A stretch of 64,000 bases of DNA from Pseudoramibacter alactolyticus ATCC 23263 (GTDB lineage: Bacteria; Bacillota; Clostridia; Eubacteriales; Eubacteriaceae). Where the stretch lies: the NCBI RefSeq assembly GCF_000185505.1, contig NZ_GL622359.1, forward strand, positions 405,631 through 469,630, in the 5' to 3' direction. The notes beneath the pieces are model-generated. The model made no database searches. It worked only from the letters and a program-made list of their open reading frames with translations, and was not told where the DNA came from. The position numbers were made by a program, and so were the translations under genes. Below are positions 28,557 to 37,445 of this stretch, in pieces (within the stretch, counting starts at the first letter, position 1; every line of letters begins with the position of its first letter).

Positions 28557-29861
28557 TTACAGTGGACATTTCTTTTGAAGTGACCGATGTGTAAATTGCG
28601 CTTGTCCATTGGCATAATCGGCAACGATCTGGCCATGACCGATTAATTTATACTTATAGCTGACTAAGCCTTCCAAACCCACTGGCCCTCTGGCGTGTAA
28701 TTTGCCGGTTGAGATACCGACTTCTGCGCCAAAGCCGTAACGGTACCCGTCGGCAAAGCGCGTGGAGGCATTAACATAAACACCGGCAGAATCAACCAAT
28801 GTCGTAAAGCGCTTGGCGGCATCGCCATTTTCTGTCACGATAGCGTCCGTATGGCCGCTGCCATAACGATTGATATGGCGAATGGCTTCATTAAGAGAAT
28901 CGACGATTTTCACAGAGAGTGTATAATCCAAGTATTCTGTTTCCCAGTCAGCTTCGGTTGCCGGATACACAGAGATGTAATTTTGAACTTTAGCATCGCC
29001 GCGCAAAGTCACATGGGCTCGTTCCATTGCCGATTTTAAAGCCGGCAGAAAATCAGCGGCTATCGCCCGGTGCACCAGTAAAGTTTCGGCAGCATTACAG
29101 ACAGAAACATATTGAGCCTTGGAATCGACAGAAAGAGCGACAGCTTTTTTCAGATCGGCATCTTGATCGATATAAACATGGCATAATCCGTCGGCGTGTC
29201 CCATGACAGGAATTGTCGTGTGATCCATGATATATTTGACAAAGGCATTGGAGCCCCGGGGGACAATCAAATCGATCGTTTCATTTTGGGCCAGCATATC
29301 ATTCACATCTTCCCGGGTTTCCAGATTTTGAATCCAATTTTTCGGCAAGTCAATTCGTTGTGTGGCTCCTTGGATAACTTTAAAGAGAGTGCGGTTGGTG
29401 CAACGGGATTCGTGCCCACCTTTTAATAAAACGGCATTGCCGGATTTGAGACAGAGCGTTGCAATTTGAACAAAAGCATCGGGGCGTGATTCAAAAATCA
29501 CGCCGATGACGCCGATGGGACAAGTGACGCGGTACAGTTCAAGCCCTTTGTCTAATTCTGTTGCCATTTGTGTGAGACCGATAGGATCAGGCAAATGAAT
29601 GAGGCTTTCAATGCCGGCGATCACATCTTCGATTTTGTTCGTATCAAAGCGCAGTCTTTTTAGAAGTGGCGTATCAAGTTTGTTGGCCTTTGCCATTTCT
29701 AAATCTTTTTGATTAGCTTCAATAATAAAGTCTTGCTGTGACCTAAGCGCAGAAGCGATAGCCTGTAAAGCCTGATTTCGTTTGTCTTCGGTTGTTGCCG
29801 CCAATAAAATGCTGGCATCGTGGGAGAGAGTTCCTCTCTCTGTCATGTTTAATGGTTTCAT
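28557..29861 (-). CDS. proA: Glutamate-5-semialdehyde dehydrogenase (gamma-glutamyl phosphate reductase)
   Basis: A 434-residue aldehyde-dehydrogenase-superfamily enzyme of proline synthesis that reduces glutamyl phosphate with NADPH. The catalytic cysteine is in VCNAAETLL. GVIGVIFESRPDAF and FGAEVGISTGKLHARGP are ProA hallmarks. Usually proB is adjacent, but it is absent from this window. ATG 29861 and the ATG five codons later are both possible starts. Confidence 0.94.
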   Translation of the reverse strand: MKPLNMTERGTLSHDASILLAATTEDKRNQALQAIASALRSQQDFIIEANQKDLEMAKANKLDTPLLKRLRFDTNKIEDVIAGIESLIHLPDPIGLTQMATELDKGLELYRVTCPIGVIGVIFESRPDAFVQIATLCLKSGNAVLLKGGHESRCTNRTLFKVIQGATQRIDLPKNWIQNLETREDVNDMLAQNETIDLIVPRGSNAFVKYIMDHTTIPVMGHADGLCHVYIDQDADLKKAVALSVDSKAQYVSVCNAAETLLVHRAIAADFLPALKSAMERAHVTLRGDAKVQNYISVYPATEADWETEYLDYTLSVKIVDSLNEAIRHINRYGSGHTDAIVTENGDAAKRFTTLVDSAGVYVNASTRFADGYRYGFGAEVGISTGKLHARGPVGLEGLVSYKYKLIGHGQIVADYANGQAQFTHRSLQKKCPL

Positions 29862-29905
29862 GAATTGCCTCGGATAAGAATCTAAAAATCAGAAATATTA
29901 GAGAA

Positions 29906-30076
29906 TCAGCCAGTATAGGAAAGACCATACATGGCGATAATACCAACAATTAGCGCGATGACTAACACCATCGCACCAATCCGATGCCAAGGTTTAACAG
30001 TTTGATGGGTTTCACGCCGGGCGGAATCATAATGATTGTTTTTTTTCTTGTGTTTATTTTTTTTATGATTTGACAT
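29906..30076 (-). CDS. Small single-helix membrane protein
   Basis: A 56-residue protein with a strongly basic, asparagine- and histidine-rich N-terminus (MSNHKKNKHKKKNN), a membrane helix at about 34-52 and almost no tail. The AGGAGC site is well placed before the ATG at 30076. No family recognised. The cytoplasmic basic part and single helix are typical of small membrane-bound regulators or assembly factors, but function is unknown. It precedes proA by 44 bases on the same strand. Confidence 0.7.
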   Translation of the reverse strand: MSNHKKNKHKKKNNHYDSARRETHQTVKPWHRIGAMVLVIALIVGIIAMYGLSYTG

Positions 30077-30183
30077 AATAGCTCCTTATTTTAAACAGTT
30101 AAAGATCACTAAAGGCTGATATCCTTATTTTATAATAAAAGCATTAAAATAAGTTAATATTGACGACAGGCTATTCAGATGAT

Positions 30184-30789
30184 TTATTTTTTTTGATTTT
30201 TGGGTTTCATATGGTTTTTCAAAATGGATTCACCGTTTTCTTTAAAATATTCTGTGTGAGATTCACGGTATTCACGACGCATTTCTTCGATGATTCGTTT
30301 TTCTTCTTCAGCAGCGGCCCTTTCTTCAGCAATCATTTTTTGATTAAATTGTCTGAGCAGCTCGGAACCCTGAGCGGTTTCACCGCCAGCAAACGTTGTT
30401 CCCATATGAGAAATAAAGATCATGCGGTCTTTTTTCGGCCCGCCAAAATCAGCGGCAAAAATACCTTGATGAAGACCAAGAATCAAGCTGCCTTCGTGCA
30501 CAGAGATGCGCAGAGATTGACCGACCAGCGCCGCCTTAATGCCGGGTGTTGCCGGACCAGTGTATTGCATGCCATTGAAGCGGGGAACAACATGATCCAG
30601 GGCTTTCAAATAATCCTTTGCGATGGAGGGATTTTTTGGGTCGGCGAAGGTCAAGCCAACTGTGTTTTCCGGCGTTTGCAGTAGGATTTCTCCATTTTTA
30701 ATTCGTTCAGCCTCAATATAATGATGAACTTCCTCGGTTATTTCACAAATATCTTCAAAATTTTTTGAAGAAAAATGAATCATTTTCAT
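30184..30789 (-). CDS. YjbQ-like (UPF0047) protein with charged C-terminal extension
   Basis: A 201-residue protein. Residues about 35-145 carry the UPF0047 pattern: DPKNPSIAKDYLKALDHVVP, AALVGQSLRISVHEGSLILG, LHQGIFAADFGGPKKDR. YjbQ proteins have weak thiamine-phosphate synthase activity. The usual N-terminal histidine signature is diverged (TPENTVGL in place of the HTTAGI-type motif), so activity is doubtful. Residues about 150-201 form a lysine- and glutamate-rich helix absent from typical family members. Confidence 0.72.
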   Translation of the reverse strand: MKMIHFSSKNFEDICEITEEVHHYIEAERIKNGEILLQTPENTVGLTFADPKNPSIAKDYLKALDHVVPRFNGMQYTGPATPGIKAALVGQSLRISVHEGSLILGLHQGIFAADFGGPKKDRMIFISHMGTTFAGGETAQGSELLRQFNQKMIAEERAAAEEEKRIIEEMRREYRESHTEYFKENGESILKNHMKPKNQKK

Positions 30790-30810
30790 AAAAAACCTCT
30801 CAAAAAAGAC

Positions 30811-30839
30811 TTGATTTTAAATCTGCCTTATTTTATAAT
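30811..30839 (+). promoter_or_regulatory. Promoter of the tRNA-Pro(CGG) pair
   Basis: TTGATT (30811-30816), 17-base spacer, TATAAT (30834-30839), 33 bases before the first tRNA. Confidence 0.65.
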
Positions 30840-30871
30840 AAACACCGTTGATTTGCAAATCGTAAGAGTGT

Positions 30872-30948
30872 CGGGGTGTGGCTCAGTTTGGTAGAGCGCT
30901 GCGTTCGGGACGCAGAGGCCGGAGGTTCAAATCCTCTCACTCCGACCA
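30872..30948 (+). tRNA. tRNA-Pro(CGG), copy 1
   Basis: A 77-base cloverleaf. Acceptor CGGGGTG/CACTCCG, anticodon stem CTGCG/CGCAG with loop TTCGGGA (anticodon CGG), encoded CCA. Confidence 0.95.
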
Positions 30949-30969
30949 TTCAATTTAATATTTTGATTA

Positions 30970-31046
30970 CGGGGTGTGGCTCAGTTTGGTAGAGCGCTGC
31001 GTTCGGGACGCAGAGGCCGGAGGTTCAAATCCTCTCACTCCGACCA
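30970..31046 (+). tRNA. tRNA-Pro(CGG), copy 2
   Basis: Identical base for base to the copy 98 bases upstream. The two share one promoter and the terminator at 31058-31080, evidence of recent tandem duplication or gene conversion. Confidence 0.95.
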
Positions 31047-31057
31047 TATAGCAATAG

Positions 31058-31080
31058 GCAGACTTTGGTCTGCTTTTTTT
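31058..31080 (+). terminator. Terminator of the tRNA-Pro pair
   Basis: Perfect stem GCAGAC/GTCTGC, loop TTTG, seven T. Confidence 0.88.
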
Positions 31081-31084
31081 GTAT

Positions 31085-31808
31085 AGGTAAAAAATCAACC
31101 ACCTGCCTGCTATCCAGGTGAGTTTCCCAATAACTTTAGCTTCAAGGAAAAATAAAACCTCCAAGGTATAATGAAGTGCAGCTCCGTCAACCGCATAGAC
31201 TAATACAAAGGAGGCATCTTAGATGGATAAAAATAGTTTATCACATACGAGATGGGAATGTAAGTACCATATAGTGTTTGCACTAGAGTGTCAAAGAAAA
31301 ATGATTTATGAAAAAATTAGAACAGATATAGACCGTGTTTTAAGCGAACGGTGCAAGAAAAAGGGATAGAAGTTTCTGAATTATATACACATGTTTGTGA
31401 GAATGCCATCCAAATACAGCGTGTCAGAAATAATGAGATACTTAAAAAGGGAAAAGTTCGCTAATAATATTCGAGCGGCATGCCAATCCGAAATATAAAT
31501 ATGTGAATAGGCATTTCTGGAGCAAGGGGATATTATATCGATACAATGGGAAAGAATAGGAAGAAAATTCAAGAGTATATACGAAATCAATTAAAGGGAA
31601 GATTTAGAATATGATCAAATGATATTAGAAGAGTATACCGGCCCGTTTATGGATGGATGCGCCGGTAAAACAAAGCAAAATAAGATAACGCTTTTGTGTT
31701 AGCCTGGGGCACAGTGTGGAAGACGGGTCATTCATAGCCTTTTTATAAGGTAGGTAGGAAACAGCGGTTTATAGTTGCAGAGCAAACCACCGGCTTAGAC
31801 AGTGGTGA
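31085..31808 (+). mobile_element. Degenerate IS200/IS605-type insertion sequence
   Basis: The region holds a broken IS200-type transposase. A hairpin precedes it (CACCTG/CAGGTG at about 31099-31119), and near 31785-31808 there is a decayed ACCACCGGCTTAG...GTGGT right-end hairpin such as single-strand transposing elements carry. No accessory tnpB is present. The outer limits are approximate. Confidence 0.6.
31223..31665 (+). pseudogene. tnpA: IS200-family Y1 transposase TnpA, inactivated
   Basis: The first frame reads HTRWECKYHIVFALECQRK, the characteristic TnpA start, and stops at 31367-31369. The next pieces in other frames continue the family order: GIEVSEL, then HMFVRMPSKYSVSEIMRYLK, NIRAACQSE, and a final QMILEEYTGPF. 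The HUH metal-binding motif region is truncated (only IHM remains of the usual DHIHM). Several frameshifts and stops show a dead copy. A proper GGAGG site remains before the start. Confidence 0.8.
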
Positions 31809-31824
31809 TAATTTTAAAAGGAAA

Positions 31825-32472
31825 TTATTCATATCGAAGCACATCGATGGGGTTAAGTTTCGCGCCCCTGTTCGCCGGATAAAATCCCAAAAGACGCCAA
31901 TCGCAAAAGCAAATCCAAAGAAGAATGCCAATGATCCCACCGGTATTGGCATGGCTGTCATTATCTTGTTTGGAGAGTGTACGCTCCTGTTTGAAGTGAA
32001 CGGATTGAATATCAAAATAATTTTCGTTGATGCCTATCAAGGAAATATTCGCCCGTATTAAGCGGCCATCGGACATGGTGAGGACCCGGTTGGTTTCAAT
32101 GGACAATTTGGCATTGTGGGTGCTGAGCACAATGGTTTTGCGCTGATCCTGATTTAGATTTTGAAATAAATGCATGACGCGCTCGCCGGTTTTGCTGTCC
32201 GGAGTGCTGGTGGGCTCGTCGGCGAGGATGAGATCCGGGTCGTTGGCCATCACCCGGGCGATGGCTTATCCGCCGGATAATTCATTGGGCTGATGCTGCA
32301 TGCGGTCTTTCATCCCTACCATTTCGAGGAGCAATTCAGCACGCTCGCGGCGGACTTTCTTGTCCATCTCCGCATGAACCATGGGGATGGTGACATTTTT
32401 GAGCGCTGAGATGCGGGGAATTAAATTGAAATTAATGATATTGATTTTAGACGAGTGAGTGCTTTGGTTCAA
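31825..32472 (-). pseudogene. MacB/LolD-type ABC transporter remnant (ATPase fused to permease tail)
   Basis: The minus strand reads NFNLIPRISALKNVTIPM and NELSGG, then a stop codon at 32266-32268 exactly where QQQR should follow. It then continues in frame with AIARVMANDPDLILADEPT (Walker B) and LSTHNAKLS. The N-terminal Walker A part is missing. After the ATPase end it jumps to GGIIGILL... and PANRGAKLNPIDVLRYE, the last segment of an FtsX-type permease, so the permease body was deleted. It is clearly a pseudogene, adjoining the dead IS200 element. Confidence 0.82.
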
Positions 32473-32586
32473 TTATGAAAGCGAAAAAAGTGCTTGATTT
32501 AAGCAAAGTGACAGATTTTGAATGGTATCAGCGCATAAAAAAGACGTCCGAAGACGTCCGCCTGTGCAGGCACAGGTGAAAAAAGT

Positions 32587-33831
32587 TTAGAGAGGATTGG
32601 CCCAATTGCCATCCACAAAAATCGGCGTTTCGTTGCCTTCGGCATCGAGTCCAACGATGGATAGGTCTTTGCTGCCCACCATGAAATCGACATGAGTGGT
32701 GGAGATGTTTAGTCCGGCTGCAGCCAGTTCCGTTTCGCTCATGTTCTGGCCGCCCTCAATGCAGGTGGGATAAGCTGCGCCGAGGGCAAAATGGCAGCTG
32801 GCGTTTTCGTCAAAAAGCGTGTTGTAAAATAGAATACCCAAATTTTGAATTGGAGAGTCGTAGGGCACGAAAGAAATTTCACCGAGCATATTGCTGCCGG
32901 GATTGGCTTCGACCAAACTTTTCAGGGCGTCAAACCCCTGTTCGGCATGGTAGCCGACGACTTTGCCGTCTTTAAAGGTGAGGGCAAAATGATCGATCAG
33001 CTGGCCGTTGTAAACCAGAGGATGAGAAGCGGCCAAGGTGCCGTTGACGCGGGTTTTGTCCGGAGCAGAGAAAATTTCTTCTGTAGGGATGTTGGGAAAG
33101 AAGGCAATGCCGTCTTCCGCAATTTCCGAGCCGCCGGCCCAGATATGATTTTTGGGCATGCCCACGGTGATGTTTGTTCCCAAGGCGTTTTTGTAAACAA
33201 AGGCGTCAAACTGTTTGTTGTTGAGAAAACGGACCTTTTCTTCAAAACTGGCATTATGTCGATGCCAGGCAGCGGCAGGGTCGGTCAGATTGGTGCGAGT
33301 GGTTTCGAAGATGGCGTTCCAGAGTTGTTCGACGGCGGCACTTTTCGGAATATCCGGGAAGACTTTCCGTGCCCATCCTACCGTTGGAACTGAGATTACG
33401 CACCAGCGAATTCGGTCGTTTATCACAGCCTCGTGGTATTTTTTGGCGGCGGCCTGCGCTGCATTGGAAGCGGCTTTGACGCGATCGACATCGACACCGG
33501 CCATCACGTCGGGATCGTCGGCGTAGATGGAAATCACCGCGACTTGGTCGTCGACATAGCTGTCCATCCGTGCTTTCTGCCAGGCGGGGATGGTGGTTAA
33601 GGCTTCGAGATCAGCATGATCATAGCGCATGCGGGAGAGGCGTTCATCATTGTAGCGAATAGCGACATCTGCCGCACCGCGGTCAAAAGCCGCAGCGGCA
33701 ACCTTATGGGCGAAATCGGCGCAGTCGATGGGAGCGTTGATGATCAGGGTTTGTCCTTCCTGAAGGTTGACGCCCAGCGCCACCGCCAGATCGGCTAAAT
33801 TTTGCTGCTTAGTTTCAAATGAGATAGTCAT
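32587..33831 (-). CDS. M29-family aminopeptidase
   Basis: A 414-residue metallo-aminopeptidase (AmpS/PepS/aminopeptidase T family) releasing N-terminal residues from peptides in the cytoplasm. An N-terminal domain (LGVNLQEGQTLIINAPID) is followed by the metal-binding region with GGSEIAEDGIAFFPNIPTEEIF, HFALGAAYPTC and a final STTHVDFMVGS containing the conserved histidine and aspartate. Length is normal. Its 5' end is about 90 bases from tmcAL on the same strand. Confidence 0.93.
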   Translation of the reverse strand: MTISFETKQQNLADLAVALGVNLQEGQTLIINAPIDCADFAHKVAAAAFDRGAADVAIRYNDERLSRMRYDHADLEALTTIPAWQKARMDSYVDDQVAVISIYADDPDVMAGVDVDRVKAASNAAQAAAKKYHEAVINDRIRWCVISVPTVGWARKVFPDIPKSAAVEQLWNAIFETTRTNLTDPAAAWHRHNASFEEKVRFLNNKQFDAFVYKNALGTNITVGMPKNHIWAGGSEIAEDGIAFFPNIPTEEIFSAPDKTRVNGTLAASHPLVYNGQLIDHFALTFKDGKVVGYHAEQGFDALKSLVEANPGSNMLGEISFVPYDSPIQNLGILFYNTLFDENASCHFALGAAYPTCIEGGQNMSETELAAAGLNISTTHVDFMVGSKDLSIVGLDAEGNETPIFVDGNWANPL

Positions 33832-33923
33832 ATGGGGATCCTCTTTCGTTCGATAGTTTGCGGTTGTGAATCGCGGGAAATAAATCAGGAGTTTTTGTTA
33901 AAGTGAGCCTGTTCAAACTGGCT

Positions 33924-35126
33924 TTAGTATCGCTTAGGATTCTGAAGATAATCTTTATGATAAATCGGTCGGTCGGCGAGCATATTCCATAGATCCTGGG
34001 CACGGACGTCAAGATCTAAAATGGCACGCTGTGTCGGGGATAACCGTGTTTGATTGCTGCGGAGATTGGTTAAAATCGGCAGGCTGCATTGATTGCGCAA
34101 CTGCGCCAGAAGTTGTTGCCCGCGACGATTAAAGGCTAAAACGCGAAGATAAGGGACGAATACTGTTTGCAGGGACATAAGCGTCTGCCTGGAAATATTT
34201 AAGGCAAGATAGGCCAGAATGCGGCGTACGCGGCTTTTAGGGATGCGCTTTGAAGAGACCCGGTCAATAATCGCCTCGTATTTTGGAGCAGCGGTCAACG
34301 CGTTTTGAAGGGAAAATTCCAGCCCTTCACGCACTTCCGGCAGGTTGCGCAATTGTTCCAGATCGGCGGTGATAAGCTTTGAAACGACAAGACGTTGATA
34401 TCGGGTACATATTTGAGGGTAATGGCCTTCGGTTAGGTGCTCAATATCGTATGGAATACCGGCGGCAATGGTTTTGTCATCGCTACGACACAGCGCATTG
34501 CGGATGGCCGAGCCAGAAAGCAGACTGCCATCCGTATTTTGATTATGATGCGCCGAACCCAGCCGGGGAACAGGAATGGGGCAGAGGCAGGCGGTCTGTT
34601 GCCGAATCGCCTTGAGGTATTCGATGGCGAGAATATTATTGGGATAACGGAGCAAATCGGCGGCATCCTCGCCTAAAATTTTTTGGATGGCCTGGCTTCT
34701 GGCCGCAGCAAATCCGATGCCGGCGGCGAGGCGGTCGGCAAGCTCGCGCCGAAAGGCCGACGGCTCTTCGGCGAGATAATGGGCGAGTGATTGCAGAAGG
34801 GGAAGGTCGTCGGTTTCTACGCCAAAAGCAAGGGTATCCAAACGGCATGCGTTAAGGATAGCGACAGCGCCGGCGGCAAAACTTTCCGCCCGTGCGCAAG
34901 CAAAAATGGCCGGCAATTCACAGACAAGATCTGCGCCGCCGGCCACGGCCCATTCGGCGCGCTGCCATTTGTCTGCACAAGCCGGCGTTCCGCGCTGCAC
35001 AAAGGCGCCGCTCATTAAAACCATGACCGCGTCTGCTTGGGTGCGTTTTTGTGCGGCATGCAGATGGTAGCGATGTCCGTTGTGAAACGGATTGTATTCG
35101 GCGACGATTCCCAATGTTTTTATCAA
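33924..35126 (-). CDS. tmcAL: tRNA(Met) cytidine acetate ligase TmcAL
   Basis: A protein of about 400 residues (formerly YlbM) that acetylates the wobble cytidine of elongator tRNA-Met using acetate and ATP. The nucleotidyltransferase motif EYNPFHNGH is at the N-terminus. RYPNNILAIEYL and SGSAIRNAL (KxS-like) follow. The start is TTG 35126, because GGAGG lies 9 bases upstream and the protein then begins IKTLGIVAEYNPF; an ATG at 35186 would add 20 non-conserved residues. It faces acetate kinase divergently; the pair TmcAL/AckA is a common neighbourhood. Confidence 0.92.
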   Translation of the reverse strand: MIKTLGIVAEYNPFHNGHRYHLHAAQKRTQADAVMVLMSGAFVQRGTPACADKWQRAEWAVAGGADLVCELPAIFACARAESFAAGAVAILNACRLDTLAFGVETDDLPLLQSLAHYLAEEPSAFRRELADRLAAGIGFAAARSQAIQKILGEDAADLLRYPNNILAIEYLKAIRQQTACLCPIPVPRLGSAHHNQNTDGSLLSGSAIRNALCRSDDKTIAAGIPYDIEHLTEGHYPQICTRYQRLVVSKLITADLEQLRNLPEVREGLEFSLQNALTAAPKYEAIIDRVSSKRIPKSRVRRILAYLALNISRQTLMSLQTVFVPYLRVLAFNRRGQQLLAQLRNQCSLPILTNLRSNQTRLSPTQRAILDLDVRAQDLWNMLADRPIYHKDYLQNPKRY

Positions 35127-35272
35127 CTGTTTTTTCCTCCATTTGTGACAATACGCAGGCTGTCCATCAATAAAGATTTTGATCATTTTATCATTAAAAT
35201 CTGAGGGCCGGTGTATTTGACTAAAAAAATCACTTTTTCGCGCAAAAAAATAAACGAACTAAATAATTAGAA

Positions 35273-35302
35273 GTGATAAGATATCACGTATTGTGATACA
35301 AT
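35273..35302 (+). promoter_or_regulatory. ackA promoter with overlapping inverted repeat
   Basis: An extended -10 (TG-A-TACAAT, -10 at 35297-35302) is overlapped by the perfect inverted repeat TATCAC-GTATT-GTGATA (35282-35298). A further GTGATA half-site lies 20 bases upstream (35273-35278), two helical turns away. The -35 region is poor. The layout suggests control by a dimeric regulator; which one is not known. Confidence 0.5.
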
Positions 35303-35366
35303 ATAAATGAAGTATCGTCATTCCGAGCAAGATGCTTGGAGAAATAGAAAAGGAGAAACATCAGGA

Positions 35367-36563
35367 ATGAAAGTACTCGTTATTAACGCCGGCAGTTCGT
35401 CGCTGAAATATCAGCTGTTGGACATGGACACAGAAAGGCTGCTTGCCAAAGGTTTGGCAGAAAGAATCGGCATTGAAGGTTCCGTTGTGACCCATGAACC
35501 GGTTGGCAAAGACAAAGTGAAATTTGAACGTCCGATGGAAACCCACAAAGAAGCGCTCGACATCATTATGAGAGCCCTGGTGAACGAACAATACGGTGTC
35601 ATTAAGAGTCTCAACGAAATCGATGCGGTGGGCCACAGAACAGTTCACGGAGCAGAATCCTTCGCTTCTTCTGTTGTGATTAACGACGAGGTGATTGAAA
35701 AAATGGAAGAATGCTCTGTTTTGGCGCCGCTGCACAATCCGGCCAACCTGATCGGGATCCGCGCCTGCCAGGAAGTGCTGCCCAATGTGCCGATGGTTGG
35801 TGTTTTTGATACCGCTTTTCACCAGACTATGCCGAAGGAAGCTTATATTTATCCGTTGCCTTATGAGCTTTATGAAAAATATCGCATTCGTAAATACGGT
35901 TTCCACGGGACTTCTCATCGTTATGTCTCGCTTAGAGCGGCAGAGCTTTTGAATCAGGACCTCAATCAGTTAAAATTGATCTCCTGTCATCTGGGGAATG
36001 GGGCCTCTATCGCTGCTATTCGCTACGGCAAATCCATTGACACTTCCATGGGCCTGACCCCATTGGCAGGGCTGGCCATGGGAACGCGTTGCGGCGACAT
36101 TGACCCTGAAATCATGATTTTCCTGCGTCAGCATGGCTATACGACAGAAGAACTGGATCACATCATGAACAAAGAATCCGGTATTTTGGGGATTTCCGGC
36201 ATTTCTTCCGATTTCCGTGACGTCGAACAGGCCGCGGATACGGGCAATAAGAGAGCGCAGCTGGCCCTGGATGTTTTCCATTATCGCGTTCGCACAACCA
36301 TTGGCGCTTATGTGGCGGCAATGGACGGGGTTGACGGCATTATCTTTACGGCCGGTTTGGGTGAAAATTCAGCATCCACTCGCTCGGCGATCTGCAGCGG
36401 ACTGACGTATTTGGGGATTAAGCTCAATGCGGAAAAGAACAGCAAGCGCGGCGAAGAAATGGTCATCTCCACAGCAGATTCCGCTACAAACGTTATGGTG
36501 ATCCCGACCAATGAAGAATTGATGATTGCCCGAGACACCGTGGAATTGGTTCAAGGCAAATAA
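35367..36563 (+). CDS. ackA: Acetate kinase
   Basis: A protein of about 398 residues making ATP and acetate from acetyl phosphate, an anaerobic energy-conserving step. The start is [15 protein letters not shown], followed by the [10 protein letters not shown] catalytic region, [18 protein letters not shown] and the C-terminal [12 protein letters not shown] 35367 follows AAAGGAG and begins with the conserved sequence; an upstream ATG at 35307 adds non-conserved residues. No phosphotransacetylase gene is adjacent. Confidence 0.96.
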   Translation: MKVLVINAGSSSLKYQLLDMDTERLLAKGLAERIGIEGSVVTHEPVGKDKVKFERPMETHKEALDIIMRALVNEQYGVIKSLNEIDAVGHRTVHGAESFASSVVINDEVIEKMEECSVLAPLHNPANLIGIRACQEVLPNVPMVGVFDTAFHQTMPKEAYIYPLPYELYEKYRIRKYGFHGTSHRYVSLRAAELLNQDLNQLKLISCHLGNGASIAAIRYGKSIDTSMGLTPLAGLAMGTRCGDIDPEIMIFLRQHGYTTEELDHIMNKESGILGISGISSDFRDVEQAADTGNKRAQLALDVFHYRVRTTIGAYVAAMDGVDGIIFTAGLGENSASTRSAICSGLTYLGIKLNAEKNSKRGEEMVISTADSATNVMVIPTNEELMIARDTVELVQGK

Positions 36564-36623
36564 AGTCGTGAATTGAGGGTTTACGCACTCAGGAACATTT
36601 ATTAAAATGATCAAGGTTTTTTC

Positions 36624-36668
36624 TTGACAAAATGGGCAGATCTCATTTATAATTTGACTTGCCCATTT
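36624..36668 (+). promoter_or_regulatory. yceD-rpmF promoter flanked by 9 bp inverted repeat
   Basis: Consensus TTGACA (36624-36629), 18-base spacer, TATAAT (36648-36653). AAATGGGCA (36630-36638) in the spacer and TGCCCATTT (36660-36668) at the start site are perfect inverted copies placed on either side of the -10. This does not resemble the FapR or FabT operators I know. It is a candidate operator or a 5'-end structure. Confidence 0.6.
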
Positions 36669-36678
36669 GGAGTTTATT

Positions 36679-37179
36679 ATGAAAATACGATTGACAGAGC
36701 TTTTTGGCGGCAAACCATTTTCCTTGGATTTTGAAGTCGGACCGGCAGATATTGTCGATGCGAATCAAGAGCTGAACGGCAAGATCAGCGAAGAAGGTCT
36801 TCATATTACAGGGGCGGTAACCATGTTAAGTCGTCAAAAAGTTCAAGTGGAACTCAATGTAAGCGGTAATCTAGTATTTCCTTGTGCGAGATGTTTGAAA
36901 CCAACGATTTATCATTGCCGAGAAGCTTATCAAGATACCTTTACATTAGATCCGGAGATTGGTGAATTCGATTTGATTCCTTGCGTGGAAGAATGTCTTT
37001 TCATCAATGAACCTTATCGTGTTCTCTGCAAGCCCGACTGCAAGGGATTGTGTCCGCGTTGCGGGACTGATCTGAATCAAGGCTCTTGTAATTGTGGAAA
37101 TGAATCAGAGGAAGATGATGGGATTGATCCGAGGATGGCCAAACTAAAGGCACTTCTTGATGATCAGAAAAGCAAATAA
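36679..37179 (+). CDS. yceD: YceD/DUF177 family protein
   Basis: A protein of about 166 residues with the DUF177 metal-binding-like pattern: PCARCLKP, then CKGLCPRCGTDLNQGSCNCG. In bacteria and plants these proteins are linked to 23S rRNA accumulation and sit before rpmF. ATG 36679 is chosen because GGAG lies 7 bases upstream. It is the first gene of the yceD-rpmF-plsX-acpP run. Confidence 0.9.
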   Translation: MKIRLTELFGGKPFSLDFEVGPADIVDANQELNGKISEEGLHITGAVTMLSRQKVQVELNVSGNLVFPCARCLKPTIYHCREAYQDTFTLDPEIGEFDLIPCVEECLFINEPYRVLCKPDCKGLCPRCGTDLNQGSCNCGNESEEDDGIDPRMAKLKALLDDQKSK

Positions 37180-37216
37180 CTGTTGCAATCAAACAGATTG
37201 TTGGGAGGTGTAAAAG

Positions 37217-37393
37217 ATGGCAGTACCGAAGCATAGATCATCCAAAGCAAGACGTGACAAGAGGAGAACACACTACAAATTGAGTGTGCCAGGTATGAGT
37301 GTTTGCCCGAAATGCGGCGAAACCAAATTACCGCATCGTGTTTGCAAAAGCTGTGGAACCTATAAAGATACCGAAGTATTAGCGGAAGATTAA
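37217..37393 (+). CDS. rpmF: Ribosomal protein bL32
   Basis: A 58-residue basic protein. It starts [17 protein letters not shown], and carries the zinc ribbon [18 protein letters not shown] with four cysteines. GGGAGG precedes the ATG. It sits between yceD and plsX, its conserved place. Confidence 0.95.
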   Translation: MAVPKHRSSKARRDKRRTHYKLSVPGMSVCPKCGETKLPHRVCKSCGTYKDTEVLAED

Positions 37394-37445
37394 GACAGAG
37401 TTCAAGACTCTGTTTTCTTGTTTTAAGGGATATTCTGAGAGCCAT

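Noticed and set aside
30967..31164. Minus-strand frame containing RGFEPPASASRTQRS
   Set aside because: A well-known false protein produced by translating the antisense of tRNA genes; it covers the second tRNA-Pro(CGG).
31743..32015. Minus frame with a hydrophobic FFFGFAFAIGVFWDF stretch
   Set aside because: It is another frame of the dead ABC permease end; it overlaps the better frame and the IS200 tail.
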